Source: an uncultured Thermoanaerobaculum sp.
GTDB taxonomy: Bacteria > Acidobacteriota > Thermoanaerobaculia > Thermoanaerobaculales > Thermoanaerobaculaceae
Direction: 5' to 3'
Assembly: GCA_937934115.1 (NCBI GenBank)
Contig: CALHAH010000010.1
Span: 1-64,000, forward strand
DNA length: 64,000 bases
The position numbers and the translations under genes were made by a program. How positions within the stretch are numbered: the stretch's first letter is position 1; each line of letters opens with the position of its first letter. The notes beneath the pieces are model-generated. The model was not told the DNA's origin. It was given only the letters and a program-made list of their open reading frames with translations, and did no database searches. This document shows positions 33,100-42,835 of this stretch, in pieces.

Positions 33100-35640
33100 A
33101 TGCGGCGTGTAACCGTGTTGCTTGTCCTGAGCTTTTTTGTGACGGGCTTGCTTTCTGCTGCCGTACCTTCTCCGGAGGCGGTGCTAGGTAAGCCCGTGGG
33201 CCAGGATCGGGTGCTGGCCAGTTATCAGGAGACGGTGGCGTACTTAAAGAAGCTGGCTGAGCTTTCGCCCCGACTCCAGCTGGAAGAGCTGGGCACGACC
33301 GTTGCTGGCCGTCCCATGGTGGCAGCGGTGGTATCTTCGGCGGCCAACATGGCCCGGTTGGAAGCCATACGCCGGGGGTGGGCGCAGCTGGCAGACCCTC
33401 GCCAGCTTAACCCCGCCGAGCGGGAGGCGTTGCTGCGCGATGTACCCGCCGGTCTTTTGGTAACCGCTGGGATCCACTCCACCGAGGTGGCCGGGCCGCA
33501 AGCTGTGCTTTTATTCGCCCACGAGTTGGTCTCGGCACGCGACGACACGGCAATGGGGCGCTTTTTGGCGCAGGTGGTGGTGCTGTTGGTGCCCTCTCTT
33601 AACCCCGACGGGCAGGAAGCAGTGGTGGCTTGGTACCAAAAGTACTTGGGCACTCCCTTTGAGGGGTGCTCTCCGCCTTTTCTCTATCACCCTTACGCCG
33701 GCCACGACAACAACCGCGATTTCGTCTTTCTTACTCAGCCGGAGAGCCGCGCCCTCAACCGTTTCGTCTACCATCGCTGGCACCCGCAGCTGTTTGTGGA
33801 CCTGCACCAAATGGGTCCCATGGGTCCACGACAGTTCGTGCCTCCTTTTGCCGATCCTATCAACACCAACTTGCCCCCTGTCATTTGGCGTCTCACCTCG
33901 CACCTCGGTACGCTCATGAGCCTGCGCTTGGAGCAAGCGGGAAAATCCGGGGTGGTTTCCGGTTGGACCTTTGATGGCCATTGGATTGGAGGCACGCGTA
34001 ACACGGCTTGGTGGAAAAACATTTTTGGGGTGCTGACGGAAACAGCTTCGGCCGCCCTTGCCACGCCCATTGTTGTGGACGCCACCGATTTGCGGGGAGG
34101 GGGGAAAGGCCTTTCGGAGTACCAACCCCAGGTGAACTTCCCCAACCCCTGGCGCGGGGGGCGTTGGGGCTTGGCAGAAGCCGTTGGTTATCAGCGGGAA
34201 ATTCTGCGGGCAGCTTTGGAGTTTGCGGCTTTATACCGGCGCGACTTGCTGGCCGAAAGCTCGCACATGGCGGCCGAGGCCGTTGCCAGCAAAAACGATT
34301 TCTGGGGGTGGGTGGTACCGCCGGTGGGCGACCCTGGGCGGCGGCAACGGTTGGTGTCGCTGCTGGTGGAAGCAGGAGCAGAGGCTTTTGTGGCCGATGA
34401 AAAGCTGCGCAGCGGGCGGGTGGTGGTGCCGGAGGGCTCCGTGCTTATCCCGCAAGCGCAGCCCCTGGCCCGTTTTCTTAGGGAAGTCCTCGAGCCTCAA
34501 GAGTACCCCGAGGTGGTTCCCGCCCCTGGCGCCGACGTCTTGGTTCCCTACGACATTACAGCGTGGCATCTGCCACTGATGTTGGGGGTGGAGGTAATGC
34601 GGGTGCATGAGGCTCCCATTGGGCGCCGGCACCCGTGGTCTCCGAGCTTCGGGCTTTTCGACGGCACGTCTCTTTCCTCGGTGGTGGCGCTGCCGGCGCA
34701 CCACCTTTGGCTGCACCGGGTCGCCAACGATGCACTGCGTGCGGGGCTTGCCCCGTGCCGGCTGGAGCGTTCCGCGGGTGAGGGGTTGGCGCCGGGCTCC
34801 TTGGTTTTGGCCGGTGATGCGGTAAAGGTTTCGGCTTTGCTTTCCGGAAGGCCGGTCGTGCCTGTGAAGTTGTCCCAGGTGCCGCGCGACTGCAGCGCGT
34901 TGCGCTCCCCGCGGGTGGGGGTCCTGCACCCCTACGCGCCCGTGGAAGACGCAGGCTGGCTGCGCTGGGTTTTAGAGCAAGCAGGGTTTGCGGTGTCGGT
35001 GGTGGAGCCGCCGCAGGTGGGCAGCGGCAGGCTCTCGGAAGCGTTGGATGTGCTGGTCCTGCCCGATGGGGAGACTACTCGTTTGGTGGATGGTCCCGCT
35101 CCCGGTTTGGTACCGCTTCCCCCTGAATACCGCGTGGGCATTGGCAAGGGCGGTGCGCAAGCACTACGGGAGTTTGTGGAAACTGGCGGCACGGTTTTGG
35201 CTTTTGCGCGGACTGCCGAGTGGCTGGCGGAGGTTTTGGGTTTACCCGTGAATAACGCCCTCAAGGGATTACCTCGCAGCGAGTTTTTTGCCCCCGGTGC
35301 TCTGGTGACCTTGGAGCTCCAAAGCGAAAGCCCTTACACTTGGGGTTTACCAACGGAGGTAAGCGCTATGGTGGGAGGAGCGGTGGCTTTCTTACCTCGT
35401 CCAACGCCGGTGGGGATGCGGGAGGTGGTGGCGCGTTTTCCCGAAAAGCCGCAAGTGCTTTCGGGATTCTTGCGGGGCCAACAGCATTTGCGCCGTAAAG
35501 GCGCGGTACTGGCTTTTAACGTGGGCAAGGGGAAGGCAGTTTTGTACAGCTTCGCCCCGCACTTCCGCGGGCAAACCGCGAACCTTTTCCCGCTGATCTA
35601 CAACGCGGTGTGGCTGGCTGGCCAAGGCGCCTCCTCCTAG
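33100..35640 (+). CDS. Secreted M14 zinc carboxypeptidase-family peptidase
   Basis: The protein has 846 residues with a signal peptide at about 1-20 (VTVLLVLSFFVTGLLSAA). The M14 domain shows the zinc ligands in GIHSTE (His126, Glu129), LVPSLNPDGQEAVVAWYQK, HDNNRDFVFLTQPESRAL and FVDLHQMG. The C-terminal ~450 residues (including VLVLPDGETTRLV) resemble a flavodoxin/glutamine-amidotransferase-like fold seen in large bacterial M14 proteins. It likely works in the periplasm on peptides. It ends on a CTAG shared with the convergent CCA-adding enzyme gene. Confidence 0.88.
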   Translation: MRRVTVLLVLSFFVTGLLSAAVPSPEAVLGKPVGQDRVLASYQETVAYLKKLAELSPRLQLEELGTTVAGRPMVAAVVSSAANMARLEAIRRGWAQLADPRQLNPAEREALLRDVPAGLLVTAGIHSTEVAGPQAVLLFAHELVSARDDTAMGRFLAQVVVLLVPSLNPDGQEAVVAWYQKYLGTPFEGCSPPFLYHPYAGHDNNRDFVFLTQPESRALNRFVYHRWHPQLFVDLHQMGPMGPRQFVPPFADPINTNLPPVIWRLTSHLGTLMSLRLEQAGKSGVVSGWTFDGHWIGGTRNTAWWKNIFGVLTETASAALATPIVVDATDLRGGGKGLSEYQPQVNFPNPWRGGRWGLAEAVGYQREILRAALEFAALYRRDLLAESSHMAAEAVASKNDFWGWVVPPVGDPGRRQRLVSLLVEAGAEAFVADEKLRSGRVVVPEGSVLIPQAQPLARFLREVLEPQEYPEVVPAPGADVLVPYDITAWHLPLMLGVEVMRVHEAPIGRRHPWSPSFGLFDGTSLSSVVALPAHHLWLHRVANDALRAGLAPCRLERSAGEGLAPGSLVLAGDAVKVSALLSGRPVVPVKLSQVPRDCSALRSPRVGVLHPYAPVEDAGWLRWVLEQAGFAVSVVEPPQVGSGRLSEALDVLVLPDGETTRLVDGPAPGLVPLPPEYRVGIGKGGAQALREFVETGGTVLAFARTAEWLAEVLGLPVNNALKGLPRSEFFAPGALVTLELQSESPYTWGLPTEVSAMVGGAVAFLPRPTPVGMREVVARFPEKPQVLSGFLRGQQHLRRKGAVLAFNVGKGKAVLYSFAPHFRGQTANLFPLIYNAVWLAGQGASS

Positions 35641-36884
35641 GCTTGCGAAATGAAGTTCTGCTGGAGGTAGCGTCGAACGGTGGCGGGGGTGCGAAGTTTT
35701 CTCAAAGCTTGAAGCTGGCGGAGATGGGCAATAACCTCTGCCCGCCGGGGACCCGGGCCAAGGCCCAAGAGCGCCACCACCTCTTCGGAGGGTAAAAGGG
35801 GGGGTTTTCGCGAAAAGCCAGACCACCATTGCCAAAGCTTGCGCACCTCGGTCCAGCTCGCCTTTGGGTTGCGGGCGAAGTACCACGCACACACGGCGCG
35901 GTGGGGTGATAGGCAGGCCAACACCTTCTTGGGGTTGGGTTCGGCCAGCAGCTGCTCACCGCGCTCCACCAGCCGCGAAAGCTCGGCAATCTCCCGGTGG
36001 GAAAGCCCTACGGGAGTTAAGGCGGTGAGAAGCGCCTCATGCACGGGCTGCCCGGCAAGAAGTCGGGCCACGGCCAAGCCAGCCCAAACAAGCTTGGCAG
36101 TGGCCTGCCCCCAAGCCCCTGGTTTTTCCCGAAGTTGCTGGAGTCGCTGGAGGATGGGTCCGGGGTGGGGCCCTCCCCCTTCCGGTGCCACCCCCAAGGC
36201 TTGCCAAATGCCCAGGGAAAGACCCCTCTGCCACGCTGTGGGCAAGGGGGCCTGGGCGAGGATCTTGCCCACCTCTTCCCGGAGGCGTTCGCGAGCCACC
36301 CGGGGCAGCTCTGAGCTTGCTTCCCGAAGGAACTGCGCCGAGCGTTGCGACACGCGTAACGGACGGGTCAAGCTCAAGCGCAGCCCCCGTAACACCCGCA
36401 GGGGGTCGGCAAAGAGGTTTTCGCGACGGACAACCTCCAGTTTTCCTGCTGCCAAATCTTCAAGACCGCCCGTCAAATCCAAAAGCGGGCCGGACGGCAA
36501 TGGGAACAAGAGGGCGTTCACTGTGAAATCTCGGCGCAGGATGTCCTCCGCGAGGCTGCCAGGCACGGACCACACATCCACCTGAAAGCGAGCCGCCACC
36601 ACCCGGTACGTCAGCAAGGGGTTTTTCCCCAAAGGGAAAAACGTGCCACCCAGATGCTGGGTCAGCTCGCGGGCACAAGCTTCTGCGTCGCCAAGCACCG
36701 CCACGTCTAGTTCCCGGACGGGCAAACCTAAAAGCGCGTCCCGCACTGTACCACCGGTTACAAACGCGGTCCTTTCGCTAAGGCACGTGGCGAGTGTGCG
36801 CACAGGCATCAGGCGCCGCAAGCGGCAAGTGGCTTCCAGTGCGTCCACGGCCGCAAGTTTTACGGTTTTGGCCGCAAAAGGCAA
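35637..36884 (-). CDS. CCA-adding/poly(A) polymerase family tRNA nucleotidyltransferase
   Basis: The protein is about 415 residues, a class II nucleotidyltransferase. Motif A is FVTGGTVRDALLGLPVRELDVAVLG (GG plus the metal-binding Asp pair), followed by DILRRDFTVNALLF, LLDLTGGLEDLAAGKLEVV and the RNA-binding neck FADPLRVLRGLRLS. It adds or repairs the tRNA 3' CCA end or polyadenylates RNA; the two cannot be separated from sequence. No HD domain is evident. The TTG at 36884 has AGGAAGAAAAGG upstream; an ATG at 36809 is the alternative. Convergent overlap with the M14 gene. Confidence 0.88.
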   Translation of the reverse strand: MPFAAKTVKLAAVDALEATCRLRRLMPVRTLATCLSERTAFVTGGTVRDALLGLPVRELDVAVLGDAEACARELTQHLGGTFFPLGKNPLLTYRVVAARFQVDVWSVPGSLAEDILRRDFTVNALLFPLPSGPLLDLTGGLEDLAAGKLEVVRRENLFADPLRVLRGLRLSLTRPLRVSQRSAQFLREASSELPRVARERLREEVGKILAQAPLPTAWQRGLSLGIWQALGVAPEGGGPHPGPILQRLQQLREKPGAWGQATAKLVWAGLAVARLLAGQPVHEALLTALTPVGLSHREIAELSRLVERGEQLLAEPNPKKVLACLSPHRAVCAWYFARNPKASWTEVRKLWQWWSGFSRKPPLLPSEEVVALLGLGPGPRRAEVIAHLRQLQALRKLRTPATVRRYLQQNFISQA

Positions 36885-36956
36885 CGCCTTTTCTTCCTGC
36901 TACCATCGGGCGGTGATGCGAAGGGCAAGCCTCGGCGGGCCTGGTGGAGGTGAGGG

Positions 36957-38738
36957 GTGAACCTGGCGCCGCTTTTGTTGGCGGCGCTTTTTGCAAGCGA
37001 GGCCCCGCGTTTTTCCGTGGACCTCTCGCCGACGGTGAGGGTGAGCTGGGAACGGGGACAAATGCCGGTCCTTTGGGTGATGCCCGCGCCGGGGCAAGGT
37101 TTTTCCCATCTCGCCAAGGCCTTCTGTGGCGACGCCCAAAAGGCCCGGCAGCTGGCGAAAGCCAACCCCGCTTTGGCACGGCCTTTGAAAGGTGTCCGCG
37201 TGCAAATTCCCTGGGCCCTTCTGGCTCCCGCAAAAAAGGTGGAAATCCTGCGGGCAGTTTTTCCTAAAGACCGACGGGTGGCTGGGGGGTACGAACACGA
37301 AATCGTCGCTCTGTGGCAAGGGGAGCCGGAATCTTGGTGGGAGCTGGCGGAATGGTTTTGCGGGGACGGCAGCCTTTACGGCGAAATAAAGAAGGCCAAC
37401 CCCCAGGTTCCCCTTTTCCCCCCTGCAGGGACCAGGGTGATGATCCCCAAGCGCTTCCTGCTGCCTGAGCTGCGGGCGCTGCCCGTAGAAGCGAAAAGGG
37501 AGTTTTCGCCGGCGGCAGCCACGCCTACCCCTACGCCTCCCCCCACGCCCGTGCCTTCGCCACCGCCACCTCGACGTTCTCCAACCCTTCCTCCCACACC
37601 GGGCCGCGAAGAGGGCAAAGCGCCGCCGGGGGTTCCTTTGGAGTACCACGACGGCTATGCGGTGTACCGTTTGGCCCCCGGTGAGGCTCTGTATTCGGCG
37701 GTGGTGGTGCGTTTTACCGGTCTTCTGCACGCAGCGGACGTGAATGCCACCGCCTTTAAGCTCGCCGAGCTTTCCGGAATTACCGACGTCACGGCTATCC
37801 CCGTAGGCTACCCCATCCGCATCCCTTTCGAGTTGTTGCTACCGGAGTACCTCCCGCTGGAGCACCCTAAGCGCCGCGATTGGGAGCGGGAAAAGGAGGA
37901 ACTCGCCAGCATTCGTCGTCTTATTCGGGCGGCCAACTTGGACGGCATCCACGTCATTTTGGATGCCGGGCATGGAGGGGCCGACACCGGTGCCATTGCC
38001 GAAGGGGTGTGGGAAGCCACGTACACCTACGATGTCATGATGCGGCTAAAGCGGGTCTTGGAGAGGGATACCAAGGCTACTGTTTGGTTAGTGGTGCGGG
38101 ACCAAGCGCTGGGCGATGACCCACCACCGAAAAATCAGCTTCCCCAAAGGCGCCAGCAAATCCTACTCACAACACCCCCCTACGATTTGGCAGATTCGGC
38201 GACCGGCGTACACCTGCGGTGGGTTTTGGCCAACAGCTTGGTGGCCAAGCTACAGAAGCAGGGGGTGGCGCCAGAGCAAATGGTGTTCGTTTCCATTCAC
38301 GCTGACTCGCTGCACCCTGCCGTGCGCGGGTTGATGGTGTATGTGCCGGGCAGGAGGTTTCGACCGGCGGAAGCTCGGCCGCCTTCCTACCTACCCCCCG
38401 TGCGGGAAGTACGGGAAGTGGGCCGCTGGCGTTTTTCCCCCGGGTTTTCGTCGCGTTCCGAAGCGCTTTCCACGCAGCTGGCGGAAAGCCTGGTGCGGGC
38501 TGCCCGTCGCTTCAACCTGCCGGTGCATCCCTTCGACCCCGTTCGCTCCCACGTGATCCGCGGTGGCCAAGCTTGGGTGCCGGCTGTGCTCCGTTTTTGC
38601 GGGGTGCCTACGGCGGTGTTGGTGGAAATTGTCAACCTCAACAACCAGGAGGACAGGGAGCTTTTGCTTTCCTGGCAGTTCCGGGAAAAATTGGCTCACG
38701 CCCTGGCGGCGGGACTGGCGGAGGGTTTTGCGCGATGA
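36957..38738 (+). CDS. N-acetylmuramoyl-L-alanine amidase (Amidase_3)
   Basis: The protein has 593 residues with a short N-terminal hydrophobic stretch (LAPLLLAALFASEA) that probably is a signal peptide. Two LysM-like regions precede and flank a Pro/Thr-rich linker at about 188-220. The C-terminal Amidase_3 domain (about 335-593) has HVILDAGHGGADTGA (zinc His), the Glu in GVWEATYTYDVMMRLKRVLE, SIHADSL and VLVEIVNLNNQED. It cleaves the glycan-peptide bond in peptidoglycan. The GTG at 36957 follows GGAGG. Its stop overlaps the next start (ATGA), opening a long co-directional run. Confidence 0.9.
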   Translation: MNLAPLLLAALFASEAPRFSVDLSPTVRVSWERGQMPVLWVMPAPGQGFSHLAKAFCGDAQKARQLAKANPALARPLKGVRVQIPWALLAPAKKVEILRAVFPKDRRVAGGYEHEIVALWQGEPESWWELAEWFCGDGSLYGEIKKANPQVPLFPPAGTRVMIPKRFLLPELRALPVEAKREFSPAAATPTPTPPPTPVPSPPPPRRSPTLPPTPGREEGKAPPGVPLEYHDGYAVYRLAPGEALYSAVVVRFTGLLHAADVNATAFKLAELSGITDVTAIPVGYPIRIPFELLLPEYLPLEHPKRRDWEREKEELASIRRLIRAANLDGIHVILDAGHGGADTGAIAEGVWEATYTYDVMMRLKRVLERDTKATVWLVVRDQALGDDPPPKNQLPQRRQQILLTTPPYDLADSATGVHLRWVLANSLVAKLQKQGVAPEQMVFVSIHADSLHPAVRGLMVYVPGRRFRPAEARPPSYLPPVREVREVGRWRFSPGFSSRSEALSTQLAESLVRAARRFNLPVHPFDPVRSHVIRGGQAWVPAVLRFCGVPTAVLVEIVNLNNQEDRELLLSWQFREKLAHALAAGLAEGFAR

Positions 38739-39586
38739 AAGGCAAGGTGTTCTTGGCACTGGCTTTAGCAGTGCTTGCTATTTCTTGGGGGGCACCGCTG
38801 GCCCGCATGACGCAAGCAGCGCCTTTGGCAGTGGCCACCTGGCGGCTTACCTTTTCTGCCCTGTTCTTGAGCCCCTGGGTTTTCGCGCGGCACTGGCCTT
38901 TGCCCCCAGGCTCGGCGAGGGGGCTATGGGCGGGTTTTTTTCTGGCATTGCACTTTGGACTGTGGATTCCTTCGCTGTTTTTGACCTCGGTTTCAGCATC
39001 CGTGGTTTTGGTTACGACGCAGCCCTTGTGGGTGCTGCTGCTGCAAGGTCGGGTTTTGGGACGGAAAGCGACAACCCGTAACATGGTGAGCTTCACACTG
39101 GCCTTCGCCGGCGTGGTCCTCATTGCGTGGGGCGATATGCAGCTTTCCATGCGCGCCTTGATCGGTGACCTCATGGCCATGGGTGGAGCTGTGGCCATGG
39201 CCTGCTACCTGCTGGTGGGCACTAAGTTACGCTCGCAGTTACCGTTGGGGGCGTACCTTTGGGTAGTGAACGGCTTTGCAGCGGTTTTGCTGTGGAGCGT
39301 GGTGGTACCGGGTAAGGTTTCGCCCTGGCCGGAGGAACCCTCCTCCTGGTGGCCGTTGGTGGGCATGGCGATAGGCCCCACTTTGGTAGGCCACACGCTT
39401 CTCAACTGGGCCTTGGCCCACCTTCCCACCTATCAGGTCAACCTTACGGTGCTTTTGGAGCCGGCCTTAGCCTCCTTTTGGGTTTGGGTTTTCTTGGGAG
39501 AAGTGCCACCTGTGCATGTGATCCCAGGGGCTTTTTTGGTGGTGGGTGCTTTGGTATTGGAATTTTGGCCAAAAGCCACAAAGTGA
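38735..39586 (+). CDS. EamA/DMT-superfamily transporter
   Basis: The protein has 283 residues and about ten membrane helices in two EamA repeats. The first opens with AISWGAPLARMTQAAPLAVATWRLTFSALFLSP, the second with GDLMAMGGAVAMACYLLVGTKL; LLEPALASFWVWVFLGEVP near the end is the family's typical last-repeat motif. Substrate unknown; relatives export metabolites or amino acids. The ATG overlaps the amidase stop by ATGA, so a start further upstream inside the amidase gene is rejected. Confidence 0.9.
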   Translation: MKGKVFLALALAVLAISWGAPLARMTQAAPLAVATWRLTFSALFLSPWVFARHWPLPPGSARGLWAGFFLALHFGLWIPSLFLTSVSASVVLVTTQPLWVLLLQGRVLGRKATTRNMVSFTLAFAGVVLIAWGDMQLSMRALIGDLMAMGGAVAMACYLLVGTKLRSQLPLGAYLWVVNGFAAVLLWSVVVPGKVSPWPEEPSSWWPLVGMAIGPTLVGHTLLNWALAHLPTYQVNLTVLLEPALASFWVWVFLGEVPPVHVIPGAFLVVGALVLEFWPKATK

Positions 39587-39643
39587 GGAAACCGGGAGGC
39601 GGACCTGTGCTAGCATCCCTGCCCAGCGGGAAGGGGAGGCCCC

Positions 39644-40195
39644 ATGCAGCGGGTGCTGATCTTAGATGCGCGGGAACTTGCCCGCGTTTTGGAGCGGATG
39701 GCAGCGGAAATCCTGGAAAAGGTGCAAGAGGAAAAAAAGCTTTACTTTGTAGGCATCCAAACCCGAGGGGTGCCTCTCGCCAAAAGGCTAGCAGCGTTGG
39801 TGGGCCAGAAGACCAAGATCACGCCGCCAGTGGGGGCTTTGGATATCACCTTATACCGGGACGATGTGGGTCCGTGGCGTCCGGCGCATCAACAACCGCT
39901 TTTGCGAGCCACGGAGTTGCCAAAACCCGTGGACGACATGGTGGTTTGTTTGGTGGACGACGTGCTGTACACCGGCCGTACCGTGCGGGCGGCGCTGGAT
40001 ACGCTTATGGACTACGGTCGGCCCCGAGCCATTCGTCTCGCTGTCCTCGTGGACCGTGGGCATCGGGAACTCCCCATTGCTGCCGACGTGGTGGGGCGGG
40101 TGGTGCCCTCCTCGCGCCAAGAGGACGTACAGGTTCGACTGGCCGAGTGTGACGGGGAGGAGGGCGTGTGGATCGTCAAGGAGGAACGGGCATGA
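39644..40195 (+). CDS. pyrR: Bifunctional pyr operon regulator / uracil phosphoribosyltransferase
   Basis: The protein has 183 residues, the usual PyrR length. The PRPP-binding motif [20 protein letters not shown] and the Arg-rich [13 protein letters not shown] loop are present. [11 protein letters not shown] and [17 protein letters not shown] are typical of PyrR. In Firmicutes and several other phyla it binds pyr mRNA and attenuates it in response to UMP. It lies first in a pyrR-pyrB-pyrC group and overlaps pyrB by ATGA. The 57-bp upstream gap shows a strong ribosome site (GGGAAGGGGAGG) but no clear attenuator. Confidence 0.95.
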   Translation: MQRVLILDARELARVLERMAAEILEKVQEEKKLYFVGIQTRGVPLAKRLAALVGQKTKITPPVGALDITLYRDDVGPWRPAHQQPLLRATELPKPVDDMVVCLVDDVLYTGRTVRAALDTLMDYGRPRAIRLAVLVDRGHRELPIAADVVGRVVPSSRQEDVQVRLAECDGEEGVWIVKEERA

Positions 40196-41148
40196 GCGTG
40201 AAGCCAGCACGCGCTCTGAAAAGCCGGCACCTTTTGGGTATAGATCCCCTCACGCCGGGGGAGATCCAGCTCATCTTGGATACCGCCGAGCAAATGCGGG
40301 AAATTGCCAAAAGACCCATCAAGAAAGTGCCGGCCCTGCGCGGTAAGACCGTGGTTAACCTGTTTTTGGAGCCTTCCACCCGCACCCGCTTTTCCTTTGA
40401 GGTGGCGGAAAAACGCCTTTCGGCGGACACTCTGAACTTTTCCGCCAGCGGCTCTTCGGTGGAAAAAGGGGAAACGCTGATTGACACGGCCCGCAACTTG
40501 GAGGCCATGGAGCCGGACTTCATCGTCATTCGGCATCCTCATCCCGGCGCTCCCCACATGCTGGCTAAGGTCCTCAAGGCGTCGGTGATCAACGCCGGCG
40601 ACGGCACCCATGAACACCCCACCCAAGCCCTCTTGGATGCCCTCACCATCCGGCTGCGGCGGGGAAGCCTGGAAGGCCAAGTGGTGGCCATTGTGGGGGA
40701 TCTGCAGCATTCCCGGGTGGTGCGCTCCAACGTGCTGTTGCTTTCCCGTATGGGCGCCCAAGTGCGAGTGGCGGGCCCTCCCAGCTTGGTCCCTCTCGGC
40801 ATGGAAAAGCTGGGGTGCCAGGTGTTTTACCGCATGGAAGACGCCATTCGTGATGCGGATGTGGTGATGATGTTGCGCATCCAGCTGGAGCGCCAGGAGC
40901 GCATGAATTTTCCCACGGTTCGTGAGTACTACGACTTGTTTGCCTTGACCCCTGAGCGCTTGAAGTTAGCAAAGAAGGACTGCTTGGTGATGCACCCGGG
41001 CCCTATGAACCGGGGGGTGGAAATTGACTCGCGGGTGGCGGATGGCCCGCAATCGGTGATTTTGGAACAAGTGACCAACGGCGTGGCGGTGCGCATGGCG
41101 GTTTTGTACCTTTTGGCGGGAGGCCGCGGTGAGCCGGTTACTGATTAA
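40192..41148 (+). CDS. pyrB: Aspartate carbamoyltransferase catalytic subunit
   Basis: The protein has 318 residues. The carbamoyl-phosphate site STRTRFSFE, the HPTQALLD motif and [12 protein letters not shown] near the C-terminus define ATCase. It forms carbamoyl-aspartate in pyrimidine synthesis. [22 protein letters not shown] and [20 protein letters not shown] are standard. No pyrI regulatory subunit gene follows. The ATG at 40192 overlaps pyrR, and the end overlaps pyrC by 20 bp. Confidence 0.97.
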   Translation: MSVKPARALKSRHLLGIDPLTPGEIQLILDTAEQMREIAKRPIKKVPALRGKTVVNLFLEPSTRTRFSFEVAEKRLSADTLNFSASGSSVEKGETLIDTARNLEAMEPDFIVIRHPHPGAPHMLAKVLKASVINAGDGTHEHPTQALLDALTIRLRRGSLEGQVVAIVGDLQHSRVVRSNVLLLSRMGAQVRVAGPPSLVPLGMEKLGCQVFYRMEDAIRDADVVMMLRIQLERQERMNFPTVREYYDLFALTPERLKLAKKDCLVMHPGPMNRGVEIDSRVADGPQSVILEQVTNGVAVRMAVLYLLAGGRGEPVTD

Positions 41149-42415
41149 AAACGGCAGGGTGGTGGACCCCAGCCAAAAGCTGGACGAGGGACTGGACGTC
41201 CTGGTGGTGGAGGGGAAAATCGCGCGCCTTGCTGAGCGCATTACCGATAAGGACGCGGAAGTGGTGGATGCCACCGGTTTGGTGGTGGCTCCCGGCTTCA
41301 TTGACGTGCACGTGCACTTGCGGGAACCGGGGTACGAGTACAAAGAAACCATCGCAAGCGGCACCAGGGCCGCGGCGGCAGGTGGTTTTACCGCCGTGTG
41401 TTGCATGCCCAACACCAACCCCGTCAACGACAACCCGGCGGTTACTGAGTTCATCCTGGCCCGGGCTCGGCATGCCGCTGCGGCCCGCGTGTACCCGGTG
41501 GGCGCCATCAGCAAAGGCCTGGCGGGGGAAGAGCTGGCAGAAATTGGGGAAATGGTGCGGGCCGGGGCTGTGGCCTTTTCCGACGATGGCAAACCCGTGG
41601 TTTCTTCTTACCTCATGCGCCGGGCTTTAGAGTACAGCTTGCTGTTTGACGTGCCCATCGTGGATCACTGCGAGGAGCCCACATTGGCGGGCCGCGGGGT
41701 CATGCACGAGGGGGCGGTGGCTACCCGATTGGGCCTGCGGGGCATTCCCGCCGCTGCCGAGGAAGTGATGGTGTGGCGGGACGTGGTGCTGGCGGAGCTC
41801 ACTGGCGCTCGCTTACACGTTGCCCACCTTTCCACTGCTGGCTCGTTGGCGGCGGTGCGCCAGGCCAAAGCGAAGGGGTTACGGGTAAGCTGCGAGGTAA
41901 CCCCCCATCACCTGGCCTTCACCGACCAAGCGGTGGCGGAAAGCAACTACGATACCAACACCAAGATGAACCCCCCACTGCGCGCGGCGGAGCACGTGGA
42001 GGCTTTGGTGGAAGGGGTTTTGGACGGCACCGTAGATTGCTTGGCCACGGATCACGCGCCCCACCACGGGGACGAAAAAAACGTGGAGTTCGACAAGGCT
42101 CCCTTTGGCATCGTGGGCTTGGAAACAGCGCTGCCGGTGACCTTCGACCTTTTGGTAGTCAAGCACCGCATGCCGCTTTCGCGTTTTGTGGCATGCTGGT
42201 CCACCAACCCCGCCCGGCTTTTCAGGCTGCCAGGGGGCACACTCAAGGTGGGTTCACCTGCGGACATCACGGTTTTTAACCCCGAGCTCCGGGCCGTGGT
42301 GAACCCGGAAAAGTTTTTCTCGCTTTCCCGAAACACGCCGTTTGCGGGCAAAAGGCTGCGCGGCTGGCCGGTCATGACGGTGGTGGGGGGAAAGGTGGTG
42401 TACCGCCGTGCCTGA
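41129..42415 (+). CDS. pyrC: Dihydroorotase, class I
   Basis: The protein has 428 residues, the class I length. The first zinc motif [17 protein letters not shown] is present, and further metal or active-site segments are [14 protein letters not shown] and [14 protein letters not shown]. It cyclises carbamoyl-aspartate to dihydroorotate. The GTG start at 41129 lies within the end of pyrB, which suggests coupling. In some bacteria this subunit pairs with PyrB in a complex; the gene order allows that here. Confidence 0.97.
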   Translation: MSRLLIKNGRVVDPSQKLDEGLDVLVVEGKIARLAERITDKDAEVVDATGLVVAPGFIDVHVHLREPGYEYKETIASGTRAAAAGGFTAVCCMPNTNPVNDNPAVTEFILARARHAAAARVYPVGAISKGLAGEELAEIGEMVRAGAVAFSDDGKPVVSSYLMRRALEYSLLFDVPIVDHCEEPTLAGRGVMHEGAVATRLGLRGIPAAAEEVMVWRDVVLAELTGARLHVAHLSTAGSLAAVRQAKAKGLRVSCEVTPHHLAFTDQAVAESNYDTNTKMNPPLRAAEHVEALVEGVLDGTVDCLATDHAPHHGDEKNVEFDKAPFGIVGLETALPVTFDLLVVKHRMPLSRFVACWSTNPARLFRLPGGTLKVGSPADITVFNPELRAVVNPEKFFSLSRNTPFAGKRLRGWPVMTVVGGKVVYRRA

Positions 42416-42794
42416 CGGTGAAAAGCGCGTGGTGGTGGTGGATGACTCTGCTCTGCAGTGCGCTTTTTTTAAGCGGTTCTTGGAAGAACGATACCCGGGA
42501 AAGGTGCGGGTGGAAACGTACACAGACCCGAAGCAGGCGCTTGTCGCCTTAAGCCCTGATGTGCACCTTTTGCTTCTGGATTGGGAAATGCCGGAAATGG
42601 ATGGCAAGCGGGTGCTGCAACAGGCGGTACGCCAAGGGGTGAACCCCAAGCGCATCATCGTCACCTCCGCGCACCCTGCGGACCGTCTGCACGAGGTTTT
42701 TGACGCCACCGGCTGTTTGTGCGTCATTGAAAAAAACGAGCCGGAGCAACAGGCGGCTTTCCTGCAAATCCTGGACTCTCTCATGCGCCGTTGA
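42408..42794 (+). CDS. Orphan single-domain response regulator
   Basis: The protein has 128 residues, one receiver domain: VVVVDDSA acidic pair, phospho-acceptor Asp in LLLLDWEMPEMDG, Ser in IVTSAHP and Lys in VIEKNEP. No output domain and no kinase gene is adjacent. The GTG start at 42408 overlaps the pyrC end by 8 bp, so it is very likely on the pyr transcript. MPEMDG is CheY/PilG-like, but a function in chemotaxis or motility is not shown. Confidence 0.88.
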   Translation: MPDGEKRVVVVDDSALQCAFFKRFLEERYPGKVRVETYTDPKQALVALSPDVHLLLLDWEMPEMDGKRVLQQAVRQGVNPKRIIVTSAHPADRLHEVFDATGCLCVIEKNEPEQQAAFLQILDSLMRR

Positions 42795-42835
42795 GCGGGG
42801 AATCTCTTCATGGGAAAACGCGTTGGTAAAAGCAA

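Noticed and set aside
37540-37610. Pro/Thr-rich stretch in the amidase as a tandem repeat
   Set aside because: It is a low-complexity protein linker between LysM-like regions, without regular DNA periodicity.
39587-39643. A PyrR-responsive attenuator before pyrR
   Set aside because: The gap is only 57 bp with no terminator and no convincing PyrR-binding loop; the GGGAAGGGGAGG stretch is explained as a ribosome site.
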